DNA of 25,170 bases from CAYYNP01 sp964472545 (GTDB taxonomy: Bacteria; Planctomycetota; Planctomycetia; Pirellulales; Thermoguttaceae): positions 1-25,170 of the forward strand of contig CAYYNP010000135.1 in NCBI GenBank assembly GCA_964472545.1, in the 5' to 3' direction. Of this stretch, positions 21,762 through 25,170 are shown piece after piece (the stretch's first letter is position 1; each line of letters starts with the position of its first letter). The notes under the pieces are model-generated. The model searched no databases, was not told the DNA's origin, and saw nothing but the letters and a program-made list of their open reading frames with translations. A program made the position numbers and the translations under genes.

Positions 21762-23513
21762 ATGCGTCGAGGCCTGACGTTACTTGTCCTGCTGGGGATC
21801 TTGATTCCATGTCATACGGCAGCCCGAGCCCAGCCGGGGGACTCACCGACGGCTGAGCCGGAATCGAAAACGGCCGCCGGCGTTCAAACGCCCGCCGGGC
21901 CCGCCTCGTTGCGCAGCCCCCGGGCCACGATGGATCGCTTTCTCACCGAGATGAACGCTGGCAACTACGCGTCGGCGGCGGAGTGCCTCGACGTCTCTGA
22001 AGCGGGTGAAGCCCTTACGGCCAGCCAGCGGGAAGACCTGGCGTGGCGTCTGAAGGAGGCCTTGGATCGGTTGGCGTTGATCGACTTGGCCGAGATCAAC
22101 AGCGATCCGGCGGCCGGGCCTTACGTGTTGCAGCCGGACGCCGAGCTGCCGGCGGTGACCATCGCCCGCGGCGACGACGGGGCCTGGCTCTTTTCGCCGG
22201 AGACGGTCGCGTCGATCGACGCGTTGTACGAGAAGGTGAAGAATCGCGCTCCGTTGGCCGGGGGAGATTGGCTGCGCGACCTGTTCCCCGCCTCGCTGAC
22301 GGCCACCGACTTCCTCCTGCCCACCTATCAGTGGATCTGCTTGGCGATCGTGATCTTCGCCGGCTTCGTGGTCGACGTGATCGTCCGATTCCTGTTGACT
22401 CGGATGACTGCCACCTGGATGAAACTAGCCAAGCTCGAGGTCGATCGGCGGCAGCAACTGGCGCTGTGGAAGCCGCTGGGTTTGCTCGCCCGGGCGCTGA
22501 CCTGGTACGCCGGTACCGTGCTGATCCGGCTGCCGCCGCAGGTGCTCGCCGTGCTGTTGGTGGCCGTGAAAGCCTTTGCCACGATCGCCGCCGTATGGAC
22601 GGCCTTTCGGCTGATCGACCTATTGGCCGGCTACATGCTCAAGCGGGCCGCCGGCACGAAGACCAAGTTCGACGATCTGTTCATCCCCTTGGTTTCCCGG
22701 TCGCTGAAGGTGTTTGCCGTGTGTGTGGGGTTGATTACGCTGGCCCAATCGTTGAGTCTGCCGATCGCCGGGCTGTTGGGCGGCTTGGGGCTCGGCGGCG
22801 CGGCGTTGGCCTTCGCCTCGAAGGACTCGTTGTCCAACGTCTTCGGCTCGCTCACGGTGCTGGTCGACCGCCCGTTCGAGATCGGCGACTGGATCGTCAC
22901 TGCCGACGTCGAGGGGACCGTCGAAGAGGTCGGCATCCGCAGCACGCGGGTGCGGACGTTCTACAACTCGATGATCTCGGTGCCCAACAGCCTGTTGATC
23001 ACCGCCGTGGTCGACAATATGGGCCGCCGCCGCTACCGCCGCATCAAGACCATGCTCGGGCTGCAATACGACACGCCGCCGGAGCGGATCGAGGCCTTTT
23101 GCGAGGGCGTCCGGGAGTTGATCCGCCGGCACCCTTACACGCGTAAGGACTACTACCACGTCTATCTCAACCAACTCTCCGAGAGCTCGTTGGACGTGTT
23201 GCTGTACTGCTTCATCGAGTGTCCCGATTGGGCGGTCGAGCTGCGCGAACGGCAGCGGCTGTTCATCGATATTCTCAGGCTGGCCGCGAACCTACAGGTT
23301 TCCATGGCGTTCCCCAGCCGCACGCTCTACATGCAACAACAAGACCCGCCGCCGCCACCGGACGCGATCGGCGAACCGCTGCTGACCGGCCGCCAAGTCG
23401 CTGCCGAGGTGGCCGGCCGGCCGCGCTCCGAGAAGGAACGCCCCGGCGGCGTGCAGTATCTCGAACCGTACGACGATGCCACCAACGAAGACTCGGGCGA
23501 CGGCCCCGAGTAG
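21762..23513 (+). CDS. MscS-family mechanosensitive channel protein with periplasmic N-terminal domain
   Basis: 583 residues. A signal peptide covers about 1-23. A soluble N-terminal domain of roughly 160 residues (AGNYASAAECLDVSEAGEALTASQ) is followed by membrane helices at about 189-212, 242-258, 263-294 and 314-350. The last carries the MscS pore pattern LGGLGLGGAALAFASKDSLSN. The beta domain follows (VLVDRPFEIGDWIVTADVEGTVEEVGIRSTRVRT, ISVPNSLL), then the alpha/beta C-terminal domain, and finally a Pro-rich and acidic tail after 525. This is a membrane-tension-gated channel, likely an osmotic-shock release valve in the inner membrane. ATG 21762 is chosen because GGGAG precedes it and a signal peptide begins there; the upstream open frame overlaps the small-RNA promoter region and is not signal-like. 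Confidence 0.93.
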   Translation: MRRGLTLLVLLGILIPCHTAARAQPGDSPTAEPESKTAAGVQTPAGPASLRSPRATMDRFLTEMNAGNYASAAECLDVSEAGEALTASQREDLAWRLKEALDRLALIDLAEINSDPAAGPYVLQPDAELPAVTIARGDDGAWLFSPETVASIDALYEKVKNRAPLAGGDWLRDLFPASLTATDFLLPTYQWICLAIVIFAGFVVDVIVRFLLTRMTATWMKLAKLEVDRRQQLALWKPLGLLARALTWYAGTVLIRLPPQVLAVLLVAVKAFATIAAVWTAFRLIDLLAGYMLKRAAGTKTKFDDLFIPLVSRSLKVFAVCVGLITLAQSLSLPIAGLLGGLGLGGAALAFASKDSLSNVFGSLTVLVDRPFEIGDWIVTADVEGTVEEVGIRSTRVRTFYNSMISVPNSLLITAVVDNMGRRRYRRIKTMLGLQYDTPPERIEAFCEGVRELIRRHPYTRKDYYHVYLNQLSESSLDVLLYCFIECPDWAVELRERQRLFIDILRLAANLQVSMAFPSRTLYMQQQDPPPPPDAIGEPLLTGRQVAAEVAGRPRSEKERPGGVQYLEPYDDATNEDSGDGPE

Positions 23514-23668
23514 GCCGCCCGAGGAGCAATCTTCTCGGCACGCCAAGGCGTTTGCTTGCCCGAGAGGCCCCTGGCTGTTAGGCTATCTCCCGACGGCAGC
23601 CCGCGCAACGATTGGCATGTGACGTACCTTCGTCCCTCGCACGCGCGTCGCATGCCGGTGGATTTCAC

Positions 23669-23762
23669 TAGCCGTGGGCGGAAGCCCCCGGACGGCTCGC
23701 AGTTGTGATCGCCCGCAAGCCATTGAGGCTGCGAACTCTCCGAGGGCTTCCGCCCACGGCTA
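23669..23762. repeat. Inverted-repeat element, TAGCCGNGGGCGGAAGCCC family, copy B
   Basis: Arms at 23669-23692 and 23739-23762 match over 24 bp with one mismatch around a 46-bp interior, with the same arm sequence as copy A. The interior has diverged from copy A, apart from the first few bases after the left arm. It lies 30 bp upstream of the LRR/propeller gene start, within a 279-bp gap that otherwise shows nothing. Confidence 0.93.
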
Positions 23763-23792
23763 TTACGGACCTCATCAAGGTGGGAGTCGAAG

Positions 23793-25085
23793 ATGCGATG
23801 CCGAACTGAAACGCTTCTGGGCTGCTTGATCCTCGTCCTTACGACGTTACCGTCGCCCGCCGCAGAACCGGACATCGAGTTGCCCGACGAAGGCGACGCC
23901 ATCAACGCCCTGATCGACTTTGGCGCTCGGCTGGAGTTCGACGACTTGGGCCGTGTACGCCGCGTCAACTTCGCCGGCATGGCCGCCGCGACCGACGCCC
24001 AATTGGAGCACGTCGAAGGGCTCGAATACTTGCGTGAGTTGTACTTAGGGGGAACCCAAGTCACCGACGAAGGCCTTCAGCGGCTCAGCGGGCTGGTCGG
24101 CCTGCGTTTCCTTTCGCTGCACCAAACCCGGACCACCAGCAAGGCCATCGAACGGCTTCGCGACGCGCTGCCGAAGCTGAAGGTCTACCACACGCCGCTG
24201 GACCCGACCGCGGCGGCGGCACCGCTCAGCCGCGAGGCGCCGCCGATGGTGACCGCACCGGTTGTCGATCCGTTTCGCGGCGAGTTGGGGATGGTCGGCG
24301 GCCGATGCATCGCCACCGGCGCCCGGGGAACCTGGTCGCCCGACGGTACCCGAATCGCCCTGGGCAAGACGCCGCTGAACTCCGGCATTCAGATCGTCCA
24401 CGTCGAAAGCGGCAACACCACCGAGCTGGTCGACCGGGGTAAAGACCCTGCCTGGTCGCCCGGCGCAGGCCGCTGGATCGCCTACGCATGCAACGTTCAA
24501 CAAGGCGCGGGCAAGCGGCAGGAGATCCGCCTGGTCGAGGCCGTCGGCGGCGCTCCCCGTCGGTTGGCCGACGGCGCCTTTCCGACCTGGTCGGCCGACG
24601 CGAAAACGGTCTACTTCTACTCGCCCTCCACACGGCAGATCATGAGCGTACTGGCCGAACCTCCCAACTCTCCGCCGACGGTGGTGTGGGAGGTGCCGCT
24701 TGAGGACCTGCCAGGCGAGTGGTCGCCGGCCGTTGCGCCGGACGGCCGACGCGTCGTCCTGCACGGCCCGGATCGGCTCGAAATCGTCGACATGGAAACT
24801 TCCGAGACGTTGCACACGCTGCCGCTGAAGGGCTGGCGAGGGATGTTGGCCGGCTGGTCGGCCGACGGCCGGCGATTGGGTTTCGGCGGGCTCGGCGGCG
24901 AGGAGCGAGATCTCTGGATCTTCGACCTCACCACCGGCAAGCTCCGCCGCCTGCTCAGCGGCTGGTGTACGCTGCCCGGGTGGTCGGCCGACGGAACGAA
25001 GCTCACCGTCGACTTCCGCTCGTCGATCAAGGGGTACGAGGTCTGGGTGATCGACCTGAAGCGATTCGGGGGCGCCGGCGGCTAA
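23793..25085 (+). CDS. Secreted protein with leucine-rich repeats and a WD40/TolB-like (PD40) propeller
   Basis: 430 residues. A signal peptide covers about 1-23. Leucine-rich repeats lie at about 40-135 (LEYLRELYLGGTQVTDEGLQ, LVGLRFLSLHQTRTTSKAIE). Six propeller blades follow, each carrying a WS-x-DG-like signature: WSPDGTRIA, WSPGAGRWIAY, WSADAKTVYF, WSPAVAPDGRRVV, WSADGRRLGF, WSADGTKLTV. Combinations of LRR and PD40 are frequent in planctomycetes, and they are expected to bind proteins or ligands outside the cytoplasm. A GGTGGGAG stretch about 10 nt before ATG 23793 is a plausible ribosome binding site. The TAA at 25083-25085 is followed after 29 nt by a heptad array. The partner is unknown and no enzymatic motif is seen. 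Confidence 0.88.
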   Translation: MRCRTETLLGCLILVLTTLPSPAAEPDIELPDEGDAINALIDFGARLEFDDLGRVRRVNFAGMAAATDAQLEHVEGLEYLRELYLGGTQVTDEGLQRLSGLVGLRFLSLHQTRTTSKAIERLRDALPKLKVYHTPLDPTAAAAPLSREAPPMVTAPVVDPFRGELGMVGGRCIATGARGTWSPDGTRIALGKTPLNSGIQIVHVESGNTTELVDRGKDPAWSPGAGRWIAYACNVQQGAGKRQEIRLVEAVGGAPRRLADGAFPTWSADAKTVYFYSPSTRQIMSVLAEPPNSPPTVVWEVPLEDLPGEWSPAVAPDGRRVVLHGPDRLEIVDMETSETLHTLPLKGWRGMLAGWSADGRRLGFGGLGGEERDLWIFDLTTGKLRRLLSGWCTLPGWSADGTKLTVDFRSSIKGYEVWVIDLKRFGGAGG

Positions 25086-25114
25086 TGCCGGACGGGTGGC
25101 TGGGGGAGAGCCCC

Positions 25115-25170
25115 GAGTCCCCAGCCCCGAGTCCCCAGCCCCGAGTCCCCAGCCCCGAGTCCCCAGCCCC
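25115..25170. repeat. Tandem array of 14 bp (two alternating heptamers), running off the window
   Basis: Four exact copies of GAGTCCCCAGCCCC, which is two 7-mers, GAGTCCC and CAGCCCC. The array reaches the last base, so its true length is unknown. The 7-bp period matches the arrays at 1654-1695 and 1741-1789. Confidence 0.95.

Overview
The window looks like chromosomal DNA of a planctomycete, most likely of the Pirellulales type. This is inferred from GC-rich DNA, an HzsA-like multihaem/TolB-propeller protein, DUF1080, GH172 (DUF2961) and GH116 enzymes, a PEP-CTERM surface protein, a secreted LRR/WD40-like protein, and intergenic spaces packed with palindromic and heptanucleotide repeats. No rRNA, tRNA, CRISPR array, transposase or integrase gene was recognised.

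Layout. Positions 124-8461 are on the + strand: an HtrA/DegQ protease, an iron-sulfur flavoprotein, a small membrane protein with an apparent frameshift near its 3' end, a large secreted cytochrome c/propeller protein, then a short accessory-looking patch (6301-7872) with a two-helix membrane protein and a phage Gp37/Gp68-type (DUF5131) protein, and a Nudix hydrolase. Positions 8518-21102 are on the - strand. Read in the direction of transcription they are a PEP-CTERM protein, a dynamin-like GTPase, a DUF1080 protein, and then a probable four-gene carbohydrate operon: Tat-exported GH116 enzyme, secreted GH172 enzyme, a sugar ABC permease fused to an N-terminal DUF4203-like membrane domain, and a lipoprotein sugar-binding protein. 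Positions 21762-25085 are again on the + strand: an MscS channel and an LRR/propeller protein.

How the genes fit together. The - strand cluster reads as a glycan-use locus: two exported glycosidases release sugar, the lipoprotein captures it and the permease takes it in. No ABC ATPase is encoded here, so one must be supplied from elsewhere. The permease carries a second membrane module at its N terminus, continuous in frame from a start with a good ribosome binding site.

The most interesting non-coding signals are (1) a complete-looking small transcription unit on the - strand at about 21399-21580, with a TTGACC-N16-TAGGAT extended -10 promoter, about 148 nt of RNA and a 12-bp intrinsic terminator with five Ts, in a gap where no gene is otherwise visible; and (2) seven paired-palindrome elements of six unrelated sequence types, nearly all built as two small hairpins in inverted orientation (REPIN-like architecture), plus three arrays of 7-bp period resembling the STRR repeats of cyanobacteria.
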